A DNA stretch of 64,000 nucleotides from NCBI GenBank assembly GCA_947683625.1, contig CANTUR010000538.1, positions 1,178,001 through 1,242,000 of the forward strand. The letters run 5' to 3'. Of this stretch, positions 24,882 through 37,707 are shown one piece after another; position 1 is the first letter of the stretch; each line of letters opens with the position of its first letter. The notes under the pieces were generated by a model. It ran no database searches. It saw only the letters and a list, made by a program, of their open reading frames with translations, and was not told the DNA's origin. The stretch is from Mallotus nudiflorus (lineage: Eukaryota; Streptophyta; Magnoliopsida; Malpighiales; Euphorbiaceae). The translations under genes were made by a program, and so were the position numbers.

Positions 24882-25258
24882 TTTTTCATCTTATTTTGCT
24901 TTTGATTAATGACTTTTTTTTTTGTTTCAAAACAGTAATACAAGCTCTGGGCTATTTTAATTTCCATTACTTTTTTTTTTTTTTTGTGGCTTCTTTACTA
25001 TTTGATGAAACGAGGCCTTTTTGCAGTTTATTTTTTCCTTTTCTCCATCAAATAAAATGGCATTGTTTCATTTTTGTCCTGTCAACATAATTTATTAGAC
25101 ACATCAGCCTTCCATATAAGCAACTATACCTATTAAATCCAAGTTGAATAAAATTGAAACAACTTGACTAATTAACTATATAAATTAATACATTTTAAAA
25201 GATAAAATAATTTAAAAAATTTATTTATAGTTCAGGATAATTGGGACCATTTTACCAC
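24882..25258. repeat. right TIR of MULE-M
   Basis: Reverse complement matches 15437-15810. It contains T-rich runs where the left copy has A-runs. Confidence 0.8.
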
Positions 25259-25267
25259 AAACAAATT

Positions 25268-26644
25268 ACCTATCTTTTGTGCAATACTTTTCATCCCTTT
25301 GAAAAATAAAATTTGTAGCTTTCATATTTCAATTCACCTGTCCTCATAATTTGTTTTCTCTTTTCTACATCTACATTTTATTTTCTTTTTCATCGCCAAA
25401 ACAGTGTAATGAAAAAAAAATAACAACTCATAAGCATATGGCAGGGTTATGGCATACATAAATATTGTATATGGTATATTAGTAAATTTGTCGATTGTAG
25501 GGGTATTTAATTCCAATTTATGGTGTGAAATGCTGCAAATATGATTTCACGATTCTAAAATTTAGCAAAATTTATCAATTGCAGGTATCTAATTCCGATT
25601 TAAAGTGTGGAAGGCCACAAATATAATTCTAAGATCACAAAATTTTATTTCTGGTGCCACCAAATAGTTTAGGCTTCATGCATCGTAGTCTTAGAAATTA
25701 ATGGTATAAACATGTATATATACAGTGATATAAATAAGAAATTTAATTTCTTACAAAAATTATGTTGATTAATTTTATTATAATAAACACAATCAAAGTG
25801 CATAGATTAATATCATACGATTATTTACTATTTAGTAGGATAAAATGCTTGTAAACTCTTGCAATAACACCATTTCGTCATGCATTTTGCACGTGCTTAG
25901 AAGCTCAAATTTAACCGCTGTTCATTGTTTACTCCATCAAAGCTCAAGCATTATGAGATGATTGATGCCCCACTCCAACAACCGATGAGGTTGTGGTTTG
26001 GGGAAGGTCTATTGATAATAAGTTTAATATAAAATAAATAAAATTTTTTTTTATTATTAATCAAAATAATAATAATTAAGTGGTAGTTTCTTATTAAAAA
26101 CATTATAAGATGTAGAATTCGATTTTTACCATCATTAATTTAAAAGGGAATAATTACTCTCCTATTATGTAATTTATTGAAATTTAAATTACATGATCTT
26201 TATTTAAAAAAAAAAAAAAGATATAAGTGTCAAGTTAGAGAACTCTTAACTTTATTATAAAATTTATATTTAATTTGTAAATTATTTAGTTTTAATAGAA
26301 TTTTTTAAAAGTAGAGTATATTGACTTATTTGAAATATTTTTATAACTTAATTTTATAAAAATTAAAAATTTTAATTTTGGCAATTAACTAATTAAAAAT
26401 TAATTCAACTAACAAAGAGAACATTTAAGAAGATTAATTTATATTATTTATTGTATTTATTTTTGTGAACAGATACCTATTATCTCTTAAGTTGTACATA
26501 TTTGGCCTATTCTGAAAAATAATTGATTTCAATGTCCCACCGTCATGCCAATTGTTTTTATTTTTCTCCCTAAGTTTCTAGCTTTCACATTTGTATTTCC
26601 ACCAATCTTCCATTGCCTTTTAATTATTCCTTCAATTTGAATGG
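25268..26644. other. AT-rich spacer with a short two-unit repeat
   Basis: No gene. Two adjacent units of about 85 bases (25484-25566 and 25567-25650) share AATTTxTCxATTG, TTTAATTCC/TCTAATTCC and a run to CACGATTCTAAAAT/AAGATCACAAAAT. The rest shows nothing recognisable. Confidence 0.5.
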
Positions 26645-27750
26645 TGAGGTCCACTAAACACAAGTTAGAGTGAACTAAAGTCTTCCATTACTGTTATTTT
26701 TTCTCCACTCGTTTTCTTTGATCACAATAAAGAATGATGACAATTTCAATTTTGAGCCTCCTGATATATGCATAAATCATCTGTGCCAAATCTCTAGAAT
26801 TTCTTGAGAAATTATTAAAATTTTAGAAAATTTTTTGAGGAATTTGTCATATTCAAACAGCAGTTTGTAAGCGCATAACTCAATGTATGAGTGGTGCTTG
26901 TGATTAGCTTGTGATCAGTTTATCTAATATAAAATCTATGGAGGGTGTGGGTGTGCTACCTAACATTATTCTTCTTCATCTTAGATTTGATAAATTTATC
27001 TATTGTAAAATTTCCTAAGAAACTACCAAAGATTTCAGAAAATTCTTCTTTGGCTGCCACGTTTAGACAACATGAAATAAAGTGAGAGGGTGAATATTAA
27101 TTGCTGATTAATATCTCTGTAATTGTTTTAATTCTGCTTAGTTGTTTTCAGTCTTATGACCTCTTGGAAAATAATTGGTTTTTGTATCCAACCATCTCAC
27201 ATTCTTTCACATGTTTAGGGCGTATTCAATTAAGATTTTTAAAATATTTATAAATTTTTTTAAGTAAATAACTTTAATAAAGTTTATAAACTTCTAAAAT
27301 TTATGAATTTATCAATAACTTCTATAAACTTTTTATTTTGAAACTTTTATAGATATTGATCAACTTTTATATTTTGAGATTTCACTAAAAATTTAGATCA
27401 CTTTCGGCTAATTTGAAGCAAATATTGTTTAATTTCAAAAAAACTGAATTATACATAGTTCATTTGGATTTCTAGAAAAGAACTTTTTATTTTGTTTTAT
27501 TTTATTTTTGTCGTTGTACTCTTAACTTTCAATAGATTAGTCATTCTAATTTCAGATTTGTGCTTTTAAAGAATCTGTTTGTTTCCTTTTTTTTTTTTTT
27601 TCTGATTATTCTTTTTGCTTCATATTACATGATAAAAAATAAAAAAGTGAAAACCATTCCCTATAAACCCTAAATAATTAGACACCAAAATTAAAACATT
27701 GCATGCAATAAAATTCAATTTAATTAGACCCTAAAAACTCTCAACACCTA
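26645..27750. repeat. duplicated unit S1, left part
   Basis: Noncoding, AT-rich sequence that matches 37708-38820 (S2) along its whole length. Shared text includes TTTGAGCCTCCTGATATATG and TACATAGTTCATTTGGATTT. It continues after Chromo-D at 37152. Its origin is unknown; no ORF or transposon end was recognised. Confidence 0.88.
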
Positions 27751-30545
27751 TATCACAACCAAAACTTAAAATTATGATCGGCGCTAAGAAACGAGAATTT
27801 ATAAGAACCCAAAACCCATAGTAAGTCTCAAAAATAAAATCTGAACAAAACATAAATATAAATGTACCTCATAATTAAATTTTTTTAAAACATAAAGAAA
27901 TCTCTATATCATATCATAATAAAATATATTCATAAAAATATTCAAATATAAAACCTCAATCAATAACAATATAAAATACTACAACAAGACACACTACTAC
28001 TGCAGTGTCTAATAAATACAAAGAGTGATAGTTCAATATTTACATAAGTTAGCTAGTGAGGAAAGGGTTAGGCAAAGAGAACTGCTGCAACAGATCTTAT
28101 AAAAAGGTTCTTAAAAAATGACCGAGGGGAGTCAAACCTTACTGAGTGAATCATTATTATATATACGCATGCAACCTAAGGACACAAACATTCAAGCATC
28201 AGTATAATAATATTTATATATTTATATATATTTACTTTGTACATACATTTCATACAGATGCTCAAAATCACAAGTTACGAAAAATAAATAAATGCAAAAA
28301 GATTTTGGGTGGAGGACTAGAGCAAAACCTTAAAAATTTTTCGTAACCTCAATCACCGAACCTCACTAGCCAACAGACTCACTTAAATCCAAAAATATTT
28401 TTCTTCTCAAATTTAATAGTGGACTAGCCCTGAAACACCGAGTCAACTGAGCTCCCGTAGTCTCATTGCTGTCATGATTGGTCCTAAAATAGTGAGTCAA
28501 TTGAGCTTCCGTAGCCACACCACTCTCTATTCACAATCTCAATAATCATATTAACCGTAACTCATATCCATAAAAATTTAATAGCCCAACATTAGCATAC
28601 TACTATGTAACAGTTATAGTGTAGCCTAATAAGTAGCACATTTTACAGCTATCTTCTAAAATAACATTTCATAAATAAAATAATAAAATCATATTAAATA
28701 TGTGCAACATCCAAATTACACAAATAAATATTCATCTTTATATAACAATAACAATAACAATAACAATCAACATTTAATACAACAGAGCTATATAAAATTC
28801 ATTTTTATTAACAATATGGATGTCAATAATATTTTCTACATAAAATGCATACATATAATAATACCTCACAGGTGGAATGCGCTCCTCTATAATAACTCAA
28901 CTGGTACTATCCTATAGGTCTCAACTTTGGCGTGGCTATAGAAAAATAATAATAAAATAATTAGGATTAAAATCCTAATCTTACATATTCTAAATTTCTA
29001 GAGAAAACTCGATATAAAACTCGACTCTAATAACTCAAAACTAAATACAAACCTAATGTCATATTTTATGAGAAATCTAACGAAAATTCGGTAGAGCCTC
29101 TTTTGTAAAATAGACATCTCTCTACTAAAAGTAGAGTTATTAATGTACGAAAACATACTTCAAAATATTTCAAAACTCAACATCTCAGGTTAGGACCCTG
29201 AACTACAGTTCAATCCCAACCGAGAACGAACATCACAAAATATATAATAAAATAATATAATATTCTCAAATCACCAAAACATATCATAAAAATATTAAAG
29301 AATTTATTTTCCAAATAAATAATAAAATTCTAATTCACAAATAATAATTGCCAATAAAATCCATTAATAGCATAAAATTTTCATTTAACAAATAAATTAA
29401 CATAAATTGTAAATAATTATTAAAATCACTTATTATCATAAAAATAATAAAATGCACATTTAGGCTCAAAAAGATAATAAATAAATTTATTATTCTTTTA
29501 ATTTCCCAAAATTATTAATAATTGGGAAAATAATTATAAAAATTATTTCCATACTTCTATTTGTAAAAATTCAATCTAAATAGAATAATTGACAACAATT
29601 TTAATTAAAATCAAATAATTCACCAATTTCTAATATTTTCTCAAAAATACATATTTAAACATAACTTTCAAAAATTCATATTTAAATTTCCATGCATAAT
29701 TTCATAAAACTTCCTTTACAATATTTACTCTACATAATTAATAGAATATATCAAAAATATAAATTTTTTTGGCCCAGGACTACCCGAAACAGTGACTTGA
29801 ATAGTAACCCAAACCCGAAAAATTTTAAAAATTCCAAAAAAATAAAAATCACATTTAGAAAGATCAAGACTTCAATTACATTTCGTCTCATATCAACTAA
29901 GTCTGATTTAACCAAATTCAAGCTCAAATTAAAAAAAATAACTAAAAGTTAACCTACAATCAATTTACTCAAAATTGAGGTTGTTGTCAACTTGGATCAA
30001 CAAAATTGATTGAGGGGAAACAATGCCCAAGAAGAGGATGTTCAAAAGATACCGACGACGTCACCTGAGGTGGCCAAAATCATTACTGGCAATCGAGTCT
30101 TCAATCTGGCACCGAAGGAAAAAAGAGGAAAAGCAAGGAAAGGAAGAAGAGGAGTAGTCCAGTGATGGAGGCGAGCTGCTGTCAGCATATGGTAGCATCC
30201 GATGATGATATGGTGATTGGAGTGGCGATGGCAGGTGGGTGGTGGTGCTAGTGTGGTGCGGGGAGAAGAAAGAAAAGAAAAAAAAGAAAGGGAGGGGGAA
30301 AGGAAAAAGAAAAAATCATTTTAACACATTTTTTATATAATAGAGTACAAAACAATGATTTTAAAAATTAATAATATCTCCTTTTAATTTTTCTCACCCT
30401 TAAATATATATATACAATTAACAATTTATCAAAACTTAATAAAACTACATAAATAATAATAATCTCATAAATAATCAAATAATAATTAACACTAATTAAT
30501 TCCACATTTAAATTTAATAATTAATTAAAAATTTGGGTTATAACT
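27751..30545 (-). repeat. 3' LTR of Chromo-D (2795 bp)
   Basis: Aligns with 34637-37146. It is about 285 bp longer, chiefly because it keeps about 29035-29345, which the other LTR lacks. Both LTRs carry a GC-richer block near their U3 end (here 30020-30290) with purine-rich runs. A degenerate polypurine tract (sense GTATGGAAGATA) lies just upstream at about 30546-30557. Confidence 0.85.
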
Positions 30546-30557
30546 ATCTTCCATACT

Positions 30558-33500
30558 TACAAAAATCTGTCCTCAAATTTTAATAACTGAAAAGGAATAC
30601 AGGATTTCACTAGTGAAAAAGATAGGGATATGCCACCCATATCTCTACTTAAGTCTCCTACGTGTGCTCTTCCACATTCTTGCTCCTTCACAAGACTTTG
30701 ACTATTAGAATTTTCTTAAAACACAACTATCGAACTTGATAGTCAATAAAGATAACTAGTTCTTCCTCATACATCAAATCTTCATTCACTTCCACACTTA
30801 AGGGTTGTAAAATGTGTGAAGGATCCAAAATATACTTCCTGAGCATCGAAACATGAAACATTGGATGCACCTAACGCAAATTTATAAGCAAAGGCCATTG
30901 ATATGCTACCATACCAACTCTCTCTAATATCTTAAAAGGGCCTATATATCTTAGTGCCAATTTTTCCTTCTTGCCAAATCTTATAGTACCCTTTATTGGT
31001 GACATCTTCAAGAATACATAGTTTCTAACTTTAAATTCCACATTCTTATGCCTTGGTTATGCATAACTTTTTTATCTACTAGCTGCTATTTCCAATCTCC
31101 TTCTTATTAAAGTGACCTTCTCAAATGCATCTTGGATAATTTCTAGTGCAATCAATTCTCCTCCAATTTCATTCCAACATAGAGGAGATCTACGCTTTAT
31201 TCCATACAAAGCTTCATATGGTGCCATCTTAATACTGTTATGGTAGTTGTTATTATAAGAAAACTCTACCAATGGTAGATGATTATCCTAATTGCCTCCA
31301 AGGTCCATTACCTACATTCTCAATATATCTTCAAGTGTTTGGATCATTCTCTCAGACTGACCATCCATCTAAAGATGAAAAGCATTACTAAAGTCAAGCT
31401 TGGTACCCATCGCTTCTTGTAAGTTCTACCAAAATTAAGAGGTAAACACTAAAACTCTATCAAAAATAATGGAAACAGACACCCCATGAAGACATATAAT
31501 ATTCTTGATGTACAACCTAGCCAACTTGGCCACCAAAAAAAGTAACTTTAACTGGCAGAAAGTGAGCTGACTTGATTAACCTATCCACTATCACCCAGAT
31601 GGAATCGTATCCATCATTTAAACAAGGTAACCCTATTAAAAAATCCATAGTGACTCTCTCCTATTTCCATTAAGGTGGGTCGTATGTGCTACAATCCTTG
31701 AAAAATTATGGACAAACCTCATATAATACCTAGTCAAACCTAATAAACTCTAAATCTCAATGACTATTGTCAATCTAAGCCACTCAAACATTGCTTCATT
31801 TTTTTATGGATAAACTTGAGTGCCATCATTAGACATTAGATGCCTAAGGAATACTACACTTTCTAGCTAAAAATCATAGTTTGAGAACTTAGCATAAAGT
31901 TGTTGCTCCCTTTATGTCTATAACACAATTCTTAAGTGATACACATGCTCTTCCATACTCTTTGAATACATCAGTATATCATCAATGAAAATAAACATGA
32001 ACTAATCCAAGAATGGTCTGAACACCCTATTTGTCAAATCCATAAAGGATGCTAGTGCATTGGTTAATACGAAGGACATTACCATAAACTCATAATGGCT
32101 ATAGCTAGTATGGACTATCGTTTTAGGAACATTGACTTCACTGATTCATAACTAATGATAGCTTGACCTCAAGTCAATCTTAGAAAAGAATTGTGCACCT
32201 TAAGACTAATATAACAAATCATCCATCATCGAAAGAGGATACTTATTTTTAATAGTCACCTTGTTCAATTATCTGTAATTAATGCACAATCTCATAGTAC
32301 CATCCTTTTTCTTCATAAACAGGATTGGTGCACTCGAAGGAGAAGTATTAGGTCTTATGAAATCCTTATCTAGTAACTCTTGCAACTACTCCTTTAACTC
32401 TGCAGGAGCCATCCTATAAGGCATCATAAAGATAAGATCTATGCTTATAACCATATAAATACATAATTCAATCTCCCTATGAGGTGGTAAACCTGAAGAT
32501 TCATCAAGCAAGACATCTATAAATTCACATGCTACATGAACATTTAAGATGGATGTTGGTTTTGCTATAGTATCCTTGACTAATGCCAAGTATCCCTAAC
32601 ATCATTTTCTTAACATCTTCCTTGCCGTAATAGAATAAATAAGATTTTAAGGTGCAGAACTCTTATCACCTATAAACTTAAATTCCTCTTCATATGAAAT
32701 TTCAAAAATCACCTCCTTGCTATAAAAATCCACAATAGCATGAGGCTGAGAAAATCAGTCCATACCTAGGATTACATTGATGTCCATTACATCAAACAAT
32801 ACTATGTCTACAGGTAGTGCTCTAACTTCTACCAACACAGGACATCTAAGAAAAATCACATCAATGTCTAATGAATCACTTAGAAATATGGCAACTGATA
32901 AAGGGATTGCCATCCTTGCAGCTTACTAACTCAATTTTAAAGTAAACACAATGGACATAAAAGAATGGATAGCACCCAAATCAATTAAAACTCTAGCATC
33001 AATAAAACATACTAGGAGTGTACTTGCTACCGTTATGTTGGATGCCTAAGCATCTTGTTGCATGAGATTATAGACTCTAGCCTATCCTCTACCTCTATAT
33101 TGGCTAGTAGAAGCCTGTCCAAATCCTCTAACAGTGCCTCTACCCCCTCTACCTCACCTCTAATGGGCTATAAACTGAGAAGTGCTTAGATACTGAAATA
33201 ATGACGGCTAAAATTGAGCTGGAGCTACATTAGCTAAAGACGACTGAGGAAATTGTTGTTGAAAACCTGAATGAGGGCAAGATCTAACAAAATTTCTCGC
33301 TTGCTCATATAAAAAACATGCCCGTGGAGACATATAACATGGTCCTTGATAGTCTCTTCCACATGTCTATTAGGCATTGGTTGCAGATCTTATACTATCG
33401 TATCCAGAACTCTGCTCGTTACTACTATTGGTAGCACTTAAACTAAATTTGATAGGTCTACGGGTCTTACTACGGCCATGTCTGCCGCTCCTATGAACTC

Positions 33501-34460
33501 TTTATTAAGGTCTCTAGCCCTGCTGACTAGATCCTGTAGGATAACTACTGGAGCTAATATGAAATGTTAAATACAAAGTATCATGATATCTTCCAACTCT
33601 AGTACCTCCCATCTGATAAAATCATATATAACTCCTTGCATGATAAGCCTAAGCTCGATCTCCTTAACTAACTATATCACTAACTCAAAAGTTAAGCCCA
33701 CAGTAGGTATCCCAGTAAATATAAAACCTAATCCAGTAACATATGTGGTGACAGCAAAATACTAGTCCCTCATCATGTCTTTGGCATATCTGGAAAACCT
33801 AAGAAACTCTTTAGTGCAATCCTCTATCAATCTGTAGCCTTTGGAAATATTCATCAACTGGAGTCTGTAACTCATTCGCATGGGCTCTGGGCAGAATAGT
33901 CTCATGAATCACTCTCTGAACTAAGCCTATATGAGTGTAATCGTACGAGGCTTGATCACCTAAATAAACTAATATAACGTTGGGCCCTCAATTGATAACT
34001 CGACAATCAAAATCCATTGATACTCAGTGTATGCAGTTGAAGTCCTCGACTTAATCACATGAAGAAAATCAAGTGGGTCTGAAGTCTCATCAAAGGATAT
34101 CTTACCAACTCTGGCGTAAAACAAAGCTGCCTTTGGGTCTGATATACCTTGAACTCCTTACTAAAATAGAGGTTGTAAAGGTGGTACGACCTGGGGTATA
34201 GCTGTTGCACCCTACTAAAACTCTGGTGTAAAAGTAGCTTTCTCAAAATCCTAGCTTGCATGTTCATCATCCTACAACTCTCTTTGTCTATGGTGACCTG
34301 CCACTCCTTTGAGTTTACCTCTACCTTTACTCATATGCCTAACCAGCAGCTCGAGGGGTAGAATCTCATCCTAGTAGGACTTCTCATCTTAGTAGGACTT
34401 CTCATCCTCAGCCTCATCGACTAGTGGAGTAACTCGTGCTCTCCTCTTCATTCTAAAAAG
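30558..34460 (-). pseudogene. Chromo-D gag-pol remnant
   Basis: Sense pieces from right to left: gag about 34440-33400; a broken zinc knuckle near 33330-33290 (CFLYEQARNFVRSC); protease-like region about 33060-32700; RT about 32600-31690 with FIDD catalytic residues at 31978-31989; then directly the integrase core from about 31675 (TMDFLIGLPCLNDGYDSIW) through 31272-31072 (EALYGIKRRSPLCWNE). The C-terminal chromodomain-like tail reaches about 30600. RNase H and the integrase N-terminal zinc finger are missing at the junction near 31675. Numerous stops. Confidence 0.8.
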
Positions 34461-34619
34461 AACAAAAACAAACACAATTCAAACAAAAATAGACATCCTA
34501 ATAATTACACAGAATTCTAAAACAAGGAAGACATTAAAGACATAATCGAACCTAATTGTTATAGTAGTTTCAAAGAAAAATCAGACTTTAGCAACCTAGG
34601 TCATACAATCCTAAACTTA

Positions 34620-34633
34620 AGCTCTGATACTAA
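34620..34633 (-). other. primer-binding site of Chromo-D
   Basis: Sense TTAGTATCAGAGC follows the 5' LTR after three bases. It is one change from the initiator tRNA-Met complement TTGGTATCAGAGC. Confidence 0.75.
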
Positions 34634-34636
34634 CTT

Positions 34637-35615
34637 TATCACGACCCAAATCGGGGAGTCATGACCGGCGCTAAGGAACGAGAATTTGCAAGAATCCAAA
34701 ACCCGTAGCATGCGTAAAATATAAAATTTCAACAAAACATAAACATAAATATACCTCAGAATTAAAATTTTTAAAACAAAAAGAAATCTCCATATCATGT
34801 CATAATAAAATATGTTCATACAAATATTCAAATACAAAACTTCAGTCAATAATCATGTAAAATACTACAACAAGACATACTACTACTACAACATTTAATA
34901 AATATAATGAATGATAGTTCAACATTTACATAAGTCAGCCGATGAGGAAAGGATCCAACTATGAGAACTACTATGAGAGGTATGATAAAAAGGATCTTGA
35001 AAAATAATTGAGAAGAGTCATACTTTACTAAGTGAATCGTTATTATATATATGCATGCAGCCTAAGGACACAAACATTCAAACATTAGTATATTTTTGTT
35101 TAAATATTTTTTTATTTTGTACATGCATTTTATACAGATGCTTGAAATCACATTTTATGATAAACAAATAAATGCAGAAAGATTTGGGTGGAGGACCAGA
35201 GCAGAACCTTAAAAATTTTCTGCAACCTCAATCACCGAACCTCACTAGCCAATAGGCTCAGTTAAATCCAAAAGTATTTCCTTTCTCAAATTTGACAGTG
35301 GACTGGGCCCGAGACACTGAGTCCACTGAGCTCCCCCAGTCTAACTGCATGCATGACCAGCCTCGAGACAATGAGTCAATCGAGCTTCCATAGCCATACC
35401 ACTCTCTATTCACAATCTCGATAATCATCTTAACCATATCTCATATCAATAAAAATTTCATACCCTAGCATTTAGGGTACTATTGTGTAACAGTCCTAGC
35501 GTAGCACACTATGTAGCACGTTCTACAGCTATCTTCTAAAATAACATTTTATAAATAAAATAATAAAATCATATTAAATATGAGCAACATCCAAATTATA
35601 CAAATAAATATTCAC

Positions 35616-35656
<41 letters not shown>

Positions 35657-37146
35657 CAATAATAATCAACATTTAATACAACATAGCAATATAAAATTCA
35701 TTTTTTATTAACAATATGGATGTCAATAATATTTTATATCTGCAATGCTTTATATAATAATAACTCATAGGTGGAATGCACTCCTCTACGATGAATCGAC
35801 TGGCCCTGTCACGTAGGCCTTGATTTTAGTGTGACTATAGAAAATAATAATAAAATCATTAGGATTAAAATCTTAATCTTTCTAGAGAAAACTTGATCTA
35901 AAACTCAACTTTAATAATTGCCAATAAATTCCATTAATGGCATAAAATTTCCATTTAACAAATAAATTAGCATAAATTGTAAATAATTATTAAAATCACT
36001 TATTAATATCATAAAAATAATAAAATGCTCATTTAGGCTCAAAAGATAATAAATAAATTTATTATTCTTTTAATTTCCCAAAATTATTACTAAATAATTA
36101 ATAATTGAAAAAATAATTATAAAAATTATTTCCATACTTTTATTTATAAAAAATCAGTCTAAATATAATAATTTTCAAAAATTTTAATTAAATCAAATAA
36201 TTCACCAATTTCTAATATTTTCTCAAAAATACATATTTAAACATAAACTTTATAAAATTCATAGTTCAGTTTCCATGCATAATTTCATAAAACTTCCCAT
36301 ACAAATTTTACTTTAAATAATTAATATAATTTATTAAAAATATAAAATTTTTTGGCTCAGGACTGTTTGGAATGGTGACGTGAACACTAACCCTAAACCC
36401 AAAAAATTCAAAAAATTCAGAAAAATAAATAAAAATCATATTTAGAAAGATCAAGGCTTCAATTACATTTCATCACATAGCAACTAAGTTTGATTCAATT
36501 GAATTCAAGCTCAAATTAAACAAATAACTAAAAATTGACCTAAAATCAATTACTCAAAATTGAGCTTGTTGCTAGCTCGGATCAACAAAATTGATTAAAG
36601 GGAAACAATGCCCAAGAGGAGGACATTCAAAAGAGATGGGCGACGTCGCCTAAGGTGGCCGAAAACGTCGCCAGCAATCGAGTCTTCAATCCAGTTTTGA
36701 AGGAAAGAAGAGGAAAAAGGAAGAAAAGGAGGAAATGGAGTAGTCCGATGGTGGAGACAAGCTGCTGTCGGTATCTGGCAACTTCCGGCGATGAGATGGC
36801 GGTCGAAGTGGCAATGGTACGAGGGTGGTGGCGTTGGTGTCATGCGGAGAGAATAAGGAAAAGAAGAGGAAGGAAAAGAAAAAAAAAAAGAAAGAGAGAA
36901 GAAAAAGAAAAAGAAAAAGAAAAAAATCATTTTTAACACATTTTTTATAATATAGTGCAAAATAATGATTTTAAAAATTAATAATATTTTTTTAATTATT
37001 CACACCCTTATATATATACTTAACAATTAATTAAAATTTAATAAAATTATATAAATAATAATAATCTTATAAATAATCAAATAATAATTAATATTAATTA
37101 ATTTCTATTTAAATTTAATAATTAATTAAAAATCTGGGTTATAACA
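34637..37146 (-). repeat. 5' LTR of Chromo-D (2510 bp)
   Basis: Aligns with 27751-30545. It has a private (TA)n expansion at about 35621-35652 and a deletion of about 300 bp near 35900. The block 36620-36930 is purine-rich on the plus strand (GGAAAAGAAAAAAAAAAAGA-like); open frames there are low-complexity artefacts. Confidence 0.85.
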
Positions 37147-37151
37147 ATCTA

Positions 37152-37700
37152 GAACATCAAATACAATTTAAAAAAATTGAAAGAAACATCCAAAAAAATT
37201 AATCATACATATCATACGATAAATATATGATACTTTGTTAATTATTCAATATTAAACCAAAAAAAATTATAGGTCGAAGAATTACTAGATTAATATAACC
37301 AAAAAAGGTCATAGATTTTTGAGAGAAAAATGATGGGAAAGTAAAATGAACTGAAGAGGGTGGCGCTGATGTTAGAATGAAGAAATTTGTCCCTTTCTTT
37401 TTTTTTTTTTTTCGAACAAAAGTTCCTTTCTCTTTTTGAATGGCATTTAATTAAGAGAAGTTATATATATATATTTATATATATATATATATATATATAA
37501 CTTATTGTTTATGCATCCAACACATGTACCCTTCCCCTTCCTTTTTATCGTCTTAGCTGTCCCAGCAAATCACCAATTGCCACATTCTAGTTTTTTACCT
37601 TCTCTTTAATCACTTAATCACTATTTATTTTCTCTATTTATCTATTTATTGTTATTATCATTATTATTATTATTAGTGGATTCTAGAGCAAGGGTGTGAC
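37152..37700. repeat. duplicated unit S1, right part
   Basis: Continues S1 after Chromo-D. It matches S2 at 38826-39059 and 54529-54762. At about 37436-37460 it carries the uninterrupted form of the Copia-B target (TTTTTGAATGGCATTTAATT). It ends GCAAGGGTGTGAC, as does S2. Confidence 0.88.
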
Positions 37701-37707
37701 ATGACTT

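Larger units (their letters stand above)
15437..25258. mobile_element. MULE-M: Mutator-like element with long TIRs, carrying a nested copia
   Basis: The two ends are inverted copies over roughly 375 bases. The ends read AGGAAAACGGTCCC on the left and, in reverse complement, GGTAAAATGGTCCC on the right. The flanks ATAAATAAA (15428-15436) and ACAAACAAA (25259-25267) could be a 9-bp target duplication with two C/T differences, the length used by Mutator-like elements. Inside lie a short minus-strand transposase-like relic and the copia Sire-C (17190 to about 24682). Without Sire-C the element is about 2.3 kb and lacks a transposase catalytic domain, so it was nonautonomous. Confidence 0.65.
27751..37146 (-). 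mobile_element. Chromo-D: Ty3/gypsy chromovirus-type LTR retrotransposon, decayed
   Basis: A 9.4-kb element read leftwards. The 5' LTR is on the right (34637-37146) and the 3' LTR on the left (27751-30545). LTR ends read TGTTATAACCC in the sense direction. The primer site is initiator-Met type. The pol order RT then IN, and a C-terminal region with FHVSMLRKYILDPSHIL-like text followed by a chromodomain-like stretch, fit the chromovirus (Tekay/Del-like) branch. Target duplication: ACCTA (27746-27750) and ATCTA (37147-37151), one mismatch. RNase H and the integrase zinc finger are deleted. Confidence 0.85.

Noticed and set aside
36655..36960. Open frames on both strands (Arg/Lys/Glu-rich and Phe/Ser-rich)
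   Set aside because: They lie inside the Chromo-D LTR and come from a purine-rich low-complexity tract.
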